Assembly (NCBI GenBank): GCA_905478925.1
Contig: CAJQKQ010000015.1
Location: 1 to 64,000 of the forward strand
Direction: 5' to 3'
Length of the DNA stretch: 64,000 bases
DNA from: an uncultured Verrucomicrobiales bacterium
Lineage (GTDB): Bacteria > Verrucomicrobiota > Verrucomicrobiia > Verrucomicrobiales > Akkermansiaceae
Shown here: positions 55,259 to 64,000 of the stretch, piece by piece
Position numbering within the stretch: the first letter of the stretch is position 1
Layout of the letters: the number at the start of each line of letters is the position of its first letter
Translations under genes and position numbers: made by a program
The notes under the pieces: model-generated
What the model saw: only the letters and a program-made list of their open reading frames with translations
Told to the model about the DNA's origin: nothing
Databases searched by the model: none

Positions 55259-55823
55259 GAGTGAGAAACTGCCCGCAGTTTCCGAGGGATACAAGGAGGA
55301 TTATATCTTGAATCGGGATCGCAACCAAGGTGGGTCGTGGGCGACAAGTCGCTATATCAGAGCCCTTCGAGGCGCTCACTGCCGGTGCCGGTGCCGGACT
55401 CATAGTGCTCGCGGACGTTGCCGAAGACCGACATTCGGAACAAGGCGCTTGTCGCTGTGACAGGGGGGATTTCACGATGTAAACCTGACCCCTTTCTAAC
55501 GTGTTTCGGAGGAAATGAAATCAGCGCTGGAACGGATAACCCTTTGGAACTCCCCAGAAATCAGGAGAGTGTTGCCTTAAGGATGCGCCCGATTCGGTTT
55601 GTCGATCCATTGCGTAGAGAATTTCAACGGAACTCGACCGAAGCTCCGTTGGAACCTCGTCGAAAACAGAGCGATCACCGGTGGCCTAGATCGTCGGAGT
55701 TGGCATGAGCTTCTTCTCATGACGGCAACTGCCAAAGCTCAGAAGTCCAACGATCAGAACAAATACCTGAAATAATGATCCATGGCCAATTCATCTTCTA
55801 TCGATTGCATACCGCGTCCAGAC
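55259..55823. other. 565-bp gap between the two pump operons, no gene supported
   Basis: The stretch upstream of the first OMF gene and downstream of the second RND gene. Short open frames (for example 55418-55708 on the + strand) have no recognisable product and no ribosome site. CATGAG/CTCATG is a 6-bp hairpin near 55703-55720. It probably contains the promoter of the first pump operon; no operator or regulator gene is visible. Confidence 0.6.
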
Positions 55824-58800
55824 TTACTCGACCCGATAGGGTACCTTGTAGAGAATGGCGTAAAAGACCGGCAGGACCAACATCGTAAAGACCGTGGCAC
55901 ACATCAGACCGAAGATGATGGTGACCGCCATCGAGACGAAGAACGCATCGAAAATCAGTGGAATCATGCCCAGCGCCGTGGTTAAGGCGGCCATCGCGAC
56001 CGGCATGAGACGGTTCGTTCCGGAGTTCAGGAGGGCCGTCAGGGGCGGGTGGCCGGCGGCGTTCTGCACGTTGATCTCGTCGACTAGCACGATGGCGTTC
56101 TTGATGAGCATCCCGATCAGACTCAGCAACCCGAGGAGGGCCATGAAACCGAACGGCTGCCCGGTGACCAGTAGGCCCAGGCTGACTCCGATCAGGGCCA
56201 GCGGCACGCACAGCCAGATCATCAGTGGCTGGCGTAGGTTGTTGAACAGGGCGATGGTCGTGAGCACCATTAGGGCGATGAAAACCGGCAACTTCGAGAC
56301 TAGGGCGCCCTGAGCCTTTCCGGAGTCCTCGTACTCGCCGCCCCATTCGATTTCGTAGCCGTCGGGGCGCGGGATGGCCTCGATCTGGGGGCGCAAGCGA
56401 TCTAGGAGTTTGCTGGCCGCGCCCTCGATGGGATCCGCCAGGATCGTGAGGGTGCGCTTGCGGTCGCGCCGATAGATAACCTCGTCCTCGAAGACGGTGT
56501 CAACCTTCTGCACCACCTGCGAGAGGGGGATGTAACTCTCGGCGGCAGGGCTCCAAATCTGGAGGCTCATGAGGTGCGCCACGTCCCGGCTTCCGTCATC
56601 CGGAGCTCGCGCGATCATGGGCAGCAACAGGTCGCCGTCGCGAAAGACCCCGACCGTTTCACCCTGAAATGCTTCGCGCATCACGAAGGCGACGTCGCGT
56701 CTCTGAATGCCGGCGAGGTTGGCTGCTTCCTCGGAGATCACGGGACGCAAGGTCTTCACCCGGTTGCGCCAGTCGTTCTTGATCGCGCGCGCGTCGGGAT
56801 CCTTCTCCATGATGGCGACGGCCTGTTCCCCAAGCTCGCGGAGCACGTCCGGATCGTCCCCAATGAAGCGAGCCCGGATCTTGCCATTCGATCCCGGACC
56901 GAGCTCGAACTTGAAGGCATAGGTGAGAGCCTCGGGGTATTCATCCGCCCAAGCGCGGTCGATCTCGCGAATCAGACCATCCATTACCTTGGGGTCATCG
57001 ACATCGACGAGGAATTGGGCGTAGGCCGGGTTCTGCTTCTCCGGGGCGTAGGTCAGTAGGAAGCGCAATCCACCCTTTCCGACAAGGGATGAGACATGGG
57101 ATACCCCCTCGCGCTGAAGGAGATCCTGCTCCATTCGCTCGACGCGCTTCACGGTTTCCTCGATTTTGGTGCCCTGCGGCAGCCAGACGTCGATCATGAT
57201 TTGAGGCCGGGTGGACGGCGGGAAGAAGCTTTGCTCGATGAACCCGAAGCCGAAGATCGCAAGGCCGAACACGATCGCCACGACTCCGACCGTCACCCAG
57301 CGAATCCGGATGCAGAGTTTTAGAAAATTCCGGTAGAGGCGGTACAAGGGCTTATCGAAAGGATCCTTCTCCTCCTCATCCTTCTTCTTCCCCGCCTTGA
57401 GCATCCAGACGCACAGCAGCGGCGTCAAGGTCACCGCCGTCACCCAACTGAGCAGGAGCGACACCAGGATAACCTGGTACAAGGAACGGCAGAATTCGCC
57501 GGTGCTGTCCTGAGAGGTGCCGATGGCGGCAAAGGCCAGCACCGCGATGACGGTGGCGCCCAACAGGGGAATTCCCGACTGCTTCACCACCCGAAGGGCG
57601 GCATCGTAGGCCGATTCGCCGCGCTTCATTCCCGTCTGAATCCCATCCACCACCACGATGGCGTTGTCCACCAACATGCCCAACGCGATGATCAGGGCTC
57701 CCAGCGAAATGCGTTCGAGCGCCACCCCCATCTGGATGAGGAACGTGAAACTGCCGATGATGGTCACCAGCAACACCGTTCCAATGATGAGGCTGCTGCG
57801 GAATCCCATGAAAAACACGAGCACCACGATCACGATCGCGACCGCCTGGATGAGGCTGCTGGAGAAGCCCTTGATGGCCTTTGCGACGGCATCCGATTGC
57901 ATGGAGACCACTCCGTACTCCAGACCCAATGGCAGTTGCGACTGCAGTTCATCCATGCGTTTCTTCAAAGCTTCACCCATCGTCACGACGTTACCCCCGC
58001 TGACTGTCGAGATTCCGATGGCGAGCGCGTTCTGGCCGTCGAATCGAATGATCTCGGTGCGCGGATCGACGTAGCCACGCCGGATGTCCGCCACCTCCTT
58101 CAGGTAGAATTGCTTGCCCTCCGACCGGATGAGGATGTTCCCGAGATCCTCGGTCGAATCAAAGCCCCCGGTGGGAGTGAGGGTAAGGAATTCTTCACCG
58201 ATCTCCACCCGCCCGCTGTTCGATACGATGTTGCGTCTCTGCAGTTCATCGTAGATGGCGGTGCTGGGAATACCGAGCTGGGTGAGGCGATCTTGGCGGG
58301 GCTCGATGTAGATCGCTTCGCGCTGTTCGCCGAAGGTGCTGATCTTCGCTACATCATCCACCAGGAGGAGTTCCTTGCGCAACAAGTCGCCGACCTCCTT
58401 TAACTCGGCGTAGGTGAAATCCTCGCCGTAAATGACAAAGAAAACCCCGAAAACATCACCGTAATCGTCGACCACGATCGACGGGCCGGCCCCCGGCGGG
58501 AGATCGCCCTGTGCATCGTCGATCTTGCGTCGCAACTCATCCCACACCTGCGGGAGACCGGCCCGGTCGTATTTGTCCTTGATCGTGACCGTGACGGTCG
58601 AGAGGCCTCGATCAGATTTTGACTCGATTTCCTCGAGCTGCCCGAGCTGCTGGGTCGCCATTTCGATTCGGTCAGTGACCTCCTCCTCAACTTCAAGCGC
58701 CGAAGCTCCCGGATAGGGAGTGATGACAAGGGCGTCCTTGATCGTAAACTCCGGATCCTCAAGGCGGCTCATTTTCTGAAATGCCGAGATCCCCGCTGCA

Positions 58801-58865
58801 AAGAGGGCAAGTGTCAGCACCACCGTGACGGTGCGCTTCTGAAGGCAGATTTCCGCGATATTCAT
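55824..58865 (-). CDS. RND efflux transporter permease, single-Asp type
   Basis: 1013 residues. It begins MNIAEICLQKRTVTVVLTLA and has the RND core (LGALIIALGMLVDNAIVVVD), with one Asp where AcrB has two. It looks like the widespread efflux RND permease group between HAE1 and CusA-type proteins. Two large periplasmic loops carry PGASALEVEEEVTDRIE and YRVDPRTEI-like segments. Its start overlaps the MFP stop by four bases (ATGA), so translation is coupled. Confidence 0.93.
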   Translation of the reverse strand: MNIAEICLQKRTVTVVLTLALFAAGISAFQKMSRLEDPEFTIKDALVITPYPGASALEVEEEVTDRIEMATQQLGQLEEIESKSDRGLSTVTVTIKDKYDRAGLPQVWDELRRKIDDAQGDLPPGAGPSIVVDDYGDVFGVFFVIYGEDFTYAELKEVGDLLRKELLLVDDVAKISTFGEQREAIYIEPRQDRLTQLGIPSTAIYDELQRRNIVSNSGRVEIGEEFLTLTPTGGFDSTEDLGNILIRSEGKQFYLKEVADIRRGYVDPRTEIIRFDGQNALAIGISTVSGGNVVTMGEALKKRMDELQSQLPLGLEYGVVSMQSDAVAKAIKGFSSSLIQAVAIVIVVLVFFMGFRSSLIIGTVLLVTIIGSFTFLIQMGVALERISLGALIIALGMLVDNAIVVVDGIQTGMKRGESAYDAALRVVKQSGIPLLGATVIAVLAFAAIGTSQDSTGEFCRSLYQVILVSLLLSWVTAVTLTPLLCVWMLKAGKKKDEEEKDPFDKPLYRLYRNFLKLCIRIRWVTVGVVAIVFGLAIFGFGFIEQSFFPPSTRPQIMIDVWLPQGTKIEETVKRVERMEQDLLQREGVSHVSSLVGKGGLRFLLTYAPEKQNPAYAQFLVDVDDPKVMDGLIREIDRAWADEYPEALTYAFKFELGPGSNGKIRARFIGDDPDVLRELGEQAVAIMEKDPDARAIKNDWRNRVKTLRPVISEEAANLAGIQRRDVAFVMREAFQGETVGVFRDGDLLLPMIARAPDDGSRDVAHLMSLQIWSPAAESYIPLSQVVQKVDTVFEDEVIYRRDRKRTLTILADPIEGAASKLLDRLRPQIEAIPRPDGYEIEWGGEYEDSGKAQGALVSKLPVFIALMVLTTIALFNNLRQPLMIWLCVPLALIGVSLGLLVTGQPFGFMALLGLLSLIGMLIKNAIVLVDEINVQNAAGHPPLTALLNSGTNRLMPVAMAALTTALGMIPLIFDAFFVSMAVTIIFGLMCATVFTMLVLPVFYAILYKVPYRVE

Positions 58866-60001
58866 CGTCCCGTGTTTTGGTTATCCTGCCAGCGTGAGAC
58901 CTGCATTCCCGTCTGGAGTTGGCGGACTCCGGAGATTACGATTTCATCGCCTTTTGCGAGTTCCCCCAAGACTGCGATCATGGCTCCACCCGGTTCCTCC
59001 AGCTTCACCGGCACTTCGCTGATCGTCATGCTCTCAGGGTCAAGTTTCCAGACAAAGGCTCCGCCTTCGGGTGAAGTGCCGATTCCGTTGGACGGCACGC
59101 GGAAGGCGTTCGAGCCCGAGCTGGCCCCCACCTGCACGATCACCTTGGCTGTCATTCCTGGAAGAATGCGGACTTTCGCGGTCTCATCCTGCTGTGGGGA
59201 AAACACCGCCGTCACCTCGTAGGTGCGGGTGTTGGCATCGGCAGTTTGTGCCGCCTCCGTGATCACGGCTGGGAACCGCCGGCCGGGCAGAGCGGTCAGT
59301 TCGACCATCGGCTTGATCTGGCGGTTGCGCTCCTCTAGCGAGACATCGGGGCCGACGAGCACCATGCGGGATTCAGGGACGTCGACCGTCACCTTGATCT
59401 CGGAGGTGTCCTGAAGTATCAAAATATCCTGTTTGCCGACGACGTTCTCGAAGCGCTCGATGAAGAGCTTCGCCACCACCCCGTCGAAATCCGCTTTCAG
59501 GGTGGTGTCGTCGAGAGCTTTCTGTGCCTGGGTCAGATTGGCGATTTCCACCTCATACTCACGATTCGTGATTTCGAGTTGCTGTTGGGAGACTGCGCCA
59601 CTCTTGGCCGCCTCCGCCACCCGCGCAAGGGTGGCCTCCGCTGCCTTTTTCTTGGCGGTCGCGGCGTCGAGATCGGCTTGAAGCTGAGTCTGATCGAGCT
59701 GTGCCAGCACATCGTCTTTCTTAACGACATCACCTTCCTTTAGCGAAAGCTCGGCAATGCGCCCGCTGACCTCGAAGGCGAGCAGCGCCACCTTGATGGC
59801 TTGTGTTTCGCCCGGAAACTCAAGTTCGCTCGCCTCTCCAGCGTTGCCCAAGATGAAAGTCTTCGCGGGACGCACCACCTCCGCGGGGGCCTCTTCCTGT
59901 TTCTTTCCGCATCCAGTGACCATCGCCATGGCCACCACGGACATCGCGAAAGCAGGCACTGAAGAGAAACCACGTAGTCTATGCCAAAGTGTATGTTTCA
60001 T
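58862..60001 (-). CDS. RND efflux membrane-fusion protein, lipoprotein
   Basis: 379 residues with a lipobox (VTGC, Cys31). The barrel-sandwich parts are VALLAFEVSGRIAELSLKEG and LKADFDGVVAKLFIERFENV, separated by a helical hairpin. The start ATG (60001) has no Shine-Dalgarno sequence and overlaps the TGA of a small upstream ORF, so translation is probably coupled to it. The stop overlaps the RND start. Confidence 0.92.
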   Translation of the reverse strand: MKHTLWHRLRGFSSVPAFAMSVVAMAMVTGCGKKQEEAPAEVVRPAKTFILGNAGEASELEFPGETQAIKVALLAFEVSGRIAELSLKEGDVVKKDDVLAQLDQTQLQADLDAATAKKKAAEATLARVAEAAKSGAVSQQQLEITNREYEVEIANLTQAQKALDDTTLKADFDGVVAKLFIERFENVVGKQDILILQDTSEIKVTVDVPESRMVLVGPDVSLEERNRQIKPMVELTALPGRRFPAVITEAAQTADANTRTYEVTAVFSPQQDETAKVRILPGMTAKVIVQVGASSGSNAFRVPSNGIGTSPEGGAFVWKLDPESMTISEVPVKLEEPGGAMIAVLGELAKGDEIVISGVRQLQTGMQVSRWQDNQNTGR

Positions 60002-60174
60002 ATTGTTAAAAACGGGAATGCTGTTGTTAGGTTGAGTTTACCGTCCACGCCTACGCCCGCATCATGATCGTTCCCGCGAAAGTGAGAAGAACATTTGCGA
60101 AGGTGTCGGTGCCGGACGTAGCCGAGAGCGGCGATCGCCTTCAAGGCTCCCGACATCATCTGCAACCAGTTCAT
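59998..60174 (-). CDS. Small ORF between gltS and the pump adaptor gene
   Basis: 58 codons from ATG 60174, preceded by AAAGGAG nine bases away, a strong ribosome site. It starts MNWLQMMSGALKAIAALGYV and continues as a basic string, ending at a TGA that overlaps the adaptor's ATG. In the alternate frame after codon 20 the DNA reads GTDTFANVLLTFAGTIMMRA and stops at 60051, which would complete a 40-residue hydrophobic peptide; a 1-base shift near codon 20 separates the two. Either the gene is frameshifted or it is a leader that couples translation of the pump. Confidence 0.5.
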   Translation of the reverse strand: MNWLQMMSGALKAIAALGYVRHRHLRKCSSHFRGNDHDAGVGVDGKLNLTTAFPFLTI

Positions 60175-60202
60175 CGTGAAATTCTCCTTTGGACTCGCCG
60201 CA

Positions 60203-61447
60203 TCATGCTATCCCGTTCACTACCGCCGCCGTCGCTTCCGATGCCTCCTGCATCATCGGGAGGCCGAGGAAAAATTTGATGATGATCGCATTGAGAATAT
60301 CGACAAAGAACGCGCCGACGAGGGGGACGATGAGAAACGCTTTGAAGGATGGGCCGTGTTTTCTGGTGATGGCGTTCATGTTGGCGATCGCGACCGGGGT
60401 CGCACCGAGGCCGAGACCCGCGAAGCCCGCGCAGATGACGGCGGCATCGTAGTTCTTCCCCATGAGCCGGAAGATCACCAGCGCCGCGAAGAAAGTGACC
60501 GCCAGCACTTGGATGACCAGAACGAGGAAGAGCACATTGAAACCTCCCGCCAATGCGTTCAGATCCATGCTCATTAAACTCATGGCGAGAAACAGCTGGA
60601 GTGCGATTTCGCCGACTTTGTCGAAGTCCTGCTGCCGGATCTGTTTTTTGAAAACGTCGGCAAAATTGGTGATGGCGATTCCAACCATCATCGAGGTAAG
60701 AAAGCCTGGTAGCTTGACCCCCTCAGCCGCGAAGTAGTCGTTCACTAGACCGCCAAGGGAAATGCAGATGGCGAGGATAAAAACGGTCCGTAGAGTCCGT
60801 TCCATCGTCACAGGTTCGGGCGATGGCGCCGCGTCTTTTTCGGCCATCATCGGCTTGTCGCCCTCCGCATCGCTTGTCGAAAGCCCGTATTTCTTGATGA
60901 GACGCTCACCGACCGGACCACCGATCACGCCTCCCGCGACCAGGCCGAAAGTCGCGAAGGCGACTCCCATTAGGTCCGCACCGGGGAGGCTTTCCTTCAA
61001 TTCCTGGCCCCAGGCAATGGCGGTTCCGTGGCCACCGGCGAACGAAATGCTTCCGGCAAAGAGGCCATAGGCCGGATTTTTCCCAAGCGCCATCGCCACG
61101 AAGATCCCCACCGTATTCTGGATAATGAGGAAGATTGCGGCGCAGATCACCAGTATCAGGAGAGCTTTGCCACCGGCCGCGAGGCGTGAAAGCTTCGCCG
61201 AGAGCCCCACGGTGCTGAAGAACGCGAGCAGGAGCGCGTCACGCAGCGCTAGATCAAATACGATTTTCGGCCCGCCGAACTTGATGACGGCGAGAACGAT
61301 GAGGCTGCATAGGACACCTCCCGAAACCGCCTGCGGGATGCTGTATTTTTCCAGGAAGGAGATGCGCCGGGTTAAGATATTACCGATATAGAGAACGATA
61401 ATACTGATGATCAGCGTATCGACGACAGGGAACTGAAATTCTGGCAT
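60203..61447 (-). CDS. gltS: Sodium/glutamate symporter
   Basis: 414 residues, about 10-12 membrane helices in two inverted halves. The reentrant-loop sequences SISFAGGHGTAIAWGQEL and ICAGFAGLGLGATPVAIANM match GltS. It imports glutamate with Na+. The start is an ATG at 61447 (MPEFQFPVVDTLIISIIVLY). It lies upstream of the small ORF and the pump genes on the same strand (29 bases), and downstream of a degenerate porin. Confidence 0.92.
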   Translation of the reverse strand: MPEFQFPVVDTLIISIIVLYIGNILTRRISFLEKYSIPQAVSGGVLCSLIVLAVIKFGGPKIVFDLALRDALLLAFFSTVGLSAKLSRLAAGGKALLILVICAAIFLIIQNTVGIFVAMALGKNPAYGLFAGSISFAGGHGTAIAWGQELKESLPGADLMGVAFATFGLVAGGVIGGPVGERLIKKYGLSTSDAEGDKPMMAEKDAAPSPEPVTMERTLRTVFILAICISLGGLVNDYFAAEGVKLPGFLTSMMVGIAITNFADVFKKQIRQQDFDKVGEIALQLFLAMSLMSMDLNALAGGFNVLFLVLVIQVLAVTFFAALVIFRLMGKNYDAAVICAGFAGLGLGATPVAIANMNAITRKHGPSFKAFLIVPLVGAFFVDILNAIIIKFFLGLPMMQEASEATAAVVNGIA

Positions 61448-61551
61448 AGGATCGGATTGTGTGGGCTCGTTGGGGTAAGCTAAAAGAAATAGAATAGTTC
61501 AAAATCATACGCAAGTCTTGCCGGACGGAACCGCCAAGTGCCGCGTCCCTA

Positions 61552-61925
61552 TCATTGGAGGCGTAGCCAGAAATTGTCGCGCCCTCTGAGGGAGGGACGG
61601 CAGTCGAGGTTCACGTTGAATTCCTGCTGATCGGGAGAGGCATCGGAGCAAGAATCCGGCGTGTTCCCGTAGAGCCAACTCGCGGACACGGCAACGCCTT
61701 CGAGCCCGAGTTCGGAAAAATCGTATGAGATTCCAGTCCGAAACGCCCACTCTCCGGGACGGTCAAAATCTGAAGTTATGACCGAGTTATAGCTGGGGGA
61801 ACCTCCCCAAGGCTTCCGTATTCCGTGATCTTGAAGGCCATCAACTAGGCGGTGACGGCGGAATCCATATTGGACTTTGATACAGCGCCAAAAAGGGTAC
61901 TGAGCGCTACCAGACCGAGCTTCAC
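61552..61925 (-). pseudogene. Collapsed OprD-like porin gene
   Basis: On the minus strand a signal peptide-like start, KLGLVALSTLFGAVSKSN (from GTG 61925), ends at a stop after about 26 codons. In another frame the C-terminal part of an OprD-type barrel follows: GIRKPWGGSPSYNSVI, GISYDFSELGLEGVAVSASW and DQQEFNVNLDC, ending LRGRDNFWLRLQ at 61552. About 300 residues of the barrel are missing, so an internal deletion joined the two ends. It lies upstream of gltS. Confidence 0.65.
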
Positions 61926-61995
61926 GCTGCAGATTTCAAATTCGCAGGGCACCTTGGGGTTGCCAAATCAACGGATAAAAGCGACACACAAGCTA

Positions 61996-63381
61996 ATGAG
62001 ACTGCTTGCAACCGCCTTGGGATCCTTGCTTCTCGGTGCCTGCGTGCTCGGCCCGAATCCCGGTTCTCCGGAAATGGCGATTCCCAGCTCCATCCGCGGC
62101 GATTCAGCACCCCATGGCAAGTCCTTCGGAGACAAGGCGTGGCGCAAAGTCTTCACCGATTCCACCCTGCGGAAACTGATCGAACGCGCCATCGCGAATA
62201 ATCCGGATCTCGCTGCCGCAACCTACCGGATCGAGCAGGCACGAGCCCAGGCAAACTCCGCGAACTCCGACTGGTTTCCTCAGATCAACGGAAACGCCGG
62301 CGCGGCCACAAATTACGGTTCGGTGAATGGCGGCCAACTTCTGACGGGCACGGGTCGCGGATTCGAATCCTATAATCTGTCTGCGCGCCTCAGCTGGGAG
62401 ATCGATCTCTGGGGTGGGATCCGCCGCAGCAACCAGGCGGCCAGGTCGGAACTCCTTTCCGCCTACTATCAGCGCGACGCGGTGCAAACCAGCCTCGTGG
62501 CAGCGGTCGCCACCGCCTACATTGAACTGAAAAATCTCGACGAGCGCCTGGCGATTTCACGCAGGACGGTGAAAAGCCGGCGAGAGTCGCTGAATCTTGT
62601 CACCGCCCGTGGCGAAGGCGGAGTTAGCTCCGATCTCGAGACCGCCCAGGCGGAAGCTTTGCTTGGGCAGGCGCTCACCGCCATCCCCATTACCGAGAAA
62701 GCAATTACGGAGAAAGAAAATGAGATCCGATCTCTTCTTGGTGAATATCCCGGCAGCATTACCCGTGGCGGCAGCATGGCAAAGCTGGACAGCTCGCTGC
62801 GCATCAAGGGTGGCCTGCCTTCCTCCCTGATCGAGCGTCGACCCGATGTGGCAGCGGCAAACCATTCCTACCAAGCGGCGGTGGCGGAAATCGGGGTAGC
62901 CGAGGCTTTGCGCTTACCGAATCTCTCCCTCACCGGCAGCGGCGGCGTGATCAGCCAGGATCTCGGAAAACTTCTCGAAGGAAAGTCCGGAGCTTATTCC
63001 ATCGGTTCGAATCTCGCGGGCCCCATCTTCGATGCCGGGCGCAGCAAGGCTCGAGTCGAGGCCGCGAAGGCGCGCGCCGATGAAGCGCTTACCGCATACA
63101 ACAAGGCCGCCCAGCAAGCTTTCCGCGAGGCCGCGGATTCCATCAATGCTCACGTAAAAACCGCTGAGATCGTCACCCAGCAAACCGGCCTGGTGAACTC
63201 CTACAAAAAGGTCGCAACTGTCGCCAACGACCGCTTCCAGGGTGGAGCTTCCAGCTACCTCGAAGTGCTCGATGCCGAGCGCAGCCTTTTCGCGGCGGAG
63301 CTGGAGCTGGCGGATGCCCGCCGCAACCGACTGCTCTCGGTTATTTTCGCATACCGTGCCCTCGGCGGCGGCTGGAACTGA
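61996..63381 (+). CDS. Outer-membrane efflux protein (OMF lipoprotein)
   Basis: 461 residues from ATG 61996 (MRLLATALGSLLLGAC, lipobox Cys16). The frame extends to 61852 over the porin remnant but without support. OEP repeats appear in KLIERAIANNPDLAAATYRI and ARADEALTAYNKAAQQAF, with LIERRPDVAAANHSYQAAVA between. It is oriented away from gltS-MFP-RND and probably serves as the channel for that second pump, which has no OMF gene of its own. Confidence 0.9.
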   Translation: MRLLATALGSLLLGACVLGPNPGSPEMAIPSSIRGDSAPHGKSFGDKAWRKVFTDSTLRKLIERAIANNPDLAAATYRIEQARAQANSANSDWFPQINGNAGAATNYGSVNGGQLLTGTGRGFESYNLSARLSWEIDLWGGIRRSNQAARSELLSAYYQRDAVQTSLVAAVATAYIELKNLDERLAISRRTVKSRRESLNLVTARGEGGVSSDLETAQAEALLGQALTAIPITEKAITEKENEIRSLLGEYPGSITRGGSMAKLDSSLRIKGGLPSSLIERRPDVAAANHSYQAAVAEIGVAEALRLPNLSLTGSGGVISQDLGKLLEGKSGAYSIGSNLAGPIFDAGRSKARVEAAKARADEALTAYNKAAQQAFREAADSINAHVKTAEIVTQQTGLVNSYKKVATVANDRFQGGASSYLEVLDAERSLFAAELELADARRNRLLSVIFAYRALGGGWN

Positions 63382-63439
63382 GTTTCTGGAATCTGCCGAG
63401 AATATCCGTGGCGAATCGACGGAGAAGGGCTAATAATGC

Positions 63440-63458
63440 GGTGGGTCTTTCGCCCACC
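63440..63458. terminator. Short hairpin after the OMF gene
   Basis: GGTGGG and CCCACC form a 6-bp stem with a 7-nt loop, 58 bases after the OMF stop and 5 bases before the permease start. There is no T-run. It may be a terminator or a small repeat. Confidence 0.35.
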
Positions 63459-63463
63459 CCATA

Positions 63464-64000
63464 ATGTTTATCCAGCAACTCAGAGGCGAGCTTCGCAAGC
63501 TTTTCGCAAGACCCAGGACATGGATGGGCTACGGGGCTTTTCTGGCGATGGAGGCGGTGATCCTTGCGGTTTACAAACTCGAGGCGAGCCAACGCCACAT
63601 GCGCGGCTTGGTTGAGAGGAACGGGCTGGAATTCAGCACCTACTACAGTTCCCTCACCATCACCTTCACGATCATGCTGCTGAGCATGTTCCTGCTCGGT
63701 TCGATCTATTTTGCGCTGGTCGCGGGGGACATCGTCGCGAAGGAAAACGAGGACGGAAATCTGCGTATGGTCTTCGCCAGACCGATCAGCCGGCTGCGGC
63801 TGCTGCTGGTGAAATACACGGCCATCTGCCTCTATACCTTCAGCTTCGTGTTTTTCGTGGGCGTCAGCGGCTACGCGATGGCGGTCGCGGCGGTGGGCTG
63901 GGAGGGCGGATTGTTTGTCATGGAGCCGAAAATGAAGGTCTTCGCTGCCTATCCGGACTGGGGGCAGGGAGCATCCAGGCTGGCTCTCTCGGCGGGTGGG
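63464..64000 (+). CDS. ABC-2 type permease, 3' end outside window
   Basis: 179 residues are visible from ATG 63464 (MFIQQLRGELRKLFARPRTW). The helices YGAFLAMEAVILAVYKLE, TFTIMLLSMFLLGSIYFALV and LYTFSFVFFVGVSGYAMAV and the block GDIVAKENEDGNLRMVFARP are typical of ABC-2/YhaP-type permeases. An ATPase of the right type is encoded at 48508-49404 on the same strand, separated by the efflux block; the two are likely partners. Confidence 0.87.
   Translation, partial: MFIQQLRGELRKLFARPRTWMGYGAFLAMEAVILAVYKLEASQRHMRGLVERNGLEFSTYYSSLTITFTIMLLSMFLLGSIYFALVAGDIVAKENEDGNLRMVFARPISRLRLLLVKYTAICLYTFSFVFFVGVSGYAMAVAAVGWEGGLFVMEPKMKVFAAYPDWGQGASRLALSAGG

Noticed and set aside
54353..55264. 303-codon open frame on the + strand
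   Set aside because: Antisense of the OMF gene.
55380..55460. Minus-strand peptide MSVFGNVREHYESGTGTGS
   Set aside because: 25 codons, no ribosome site, no known family.

Overview
The window looks like chromosomal DNA of a Verrucomicrobiota bacterium (Verrucomicrobiaceae/Luteolibacter/Haloferula type). The call rests on family content rather than a marker gene: secreted sulfatases, a planctomycete/verrucomicrobial type DUF2231-cytochrome-LRR protein, a DUF3500 protein, an ECF sigma factor beside a Ser/Thr kinase with PEGA and FGE-like domains, a lysine-rich H1-like protein, a RecQ lacking a recognisable HRDC domain, and several families of short intergenic inverted repeats. No rRNA, tRNA or CRISPR array was found.

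Layout. 0-4.3 kb: truncated AbrB/MazE-type antitoxin with a palindromic operator, two secreted sulfatases and an N-terminally compromised unknown gene. 4.4-9.2 kb: pyruvate dehydrogenase E1 beta/alpha, a DUF6580 membrane protein, dnaN and a YebC-family gene. 9.3-16.1 kb: secreted EF-hand-like protein, carboxynorspermidine-synthase-like dehydrogenase, OsmC protein, multidomain kinase and its ECF sigma factor. 16.2-23 kb: AI-2E family permease, a long inverted-repeat element next to a truncated LamG-like gene, PIN-PhoH ATPase, H1-like protein, OmpA-domain protein coupled to rlmN. 23-30.4 kb: a decayed discoidin-like fragment, small membrane proteins, cytochrome/LRR protein, M23 peptidase, thioredoxin-like ferredoxin, pyrD, DUF5329 and an m5U rRNA methyltransferase. 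30.4-35.4 kb: a 1641-residue S8 protease. 35.5-41 kb: feoA-feoB plus a 45-residue Cys-rich protein, convergent with a rhomboid-tonB-exbB-exbD operon. 41-49.4 kb: alpha/beta hydrolase, a GxxExxY cassette with 40-bp inverted ends, DUF3500 protein, recQ, def, a pseudopilin and an ABC ATPase.

49.4-63.4 kb is a block of transport genes: one complete tripartite RND pump (OMF-MFP-RND), then gltS, a small ORF, MFP and RND in a second apparent operon, a collapsed OprD-like porin and a divergent OMF. The block lies between an ABC ATPase gene (ends 49404) and an ABC-2 permease gene (starts 63464) that plausibly belong together, so it may be an insertion.

The strongest candidates for something undescribed are the inverted-end GxxExxY cassette that supplies the start of the adjacent hydrolase, the 17.6-17.86 kb inverted-repeat element, the gltS-small ORF-RND operon with apparent translational coupling, and the dispersed REP-like pairs placed at gene ends.
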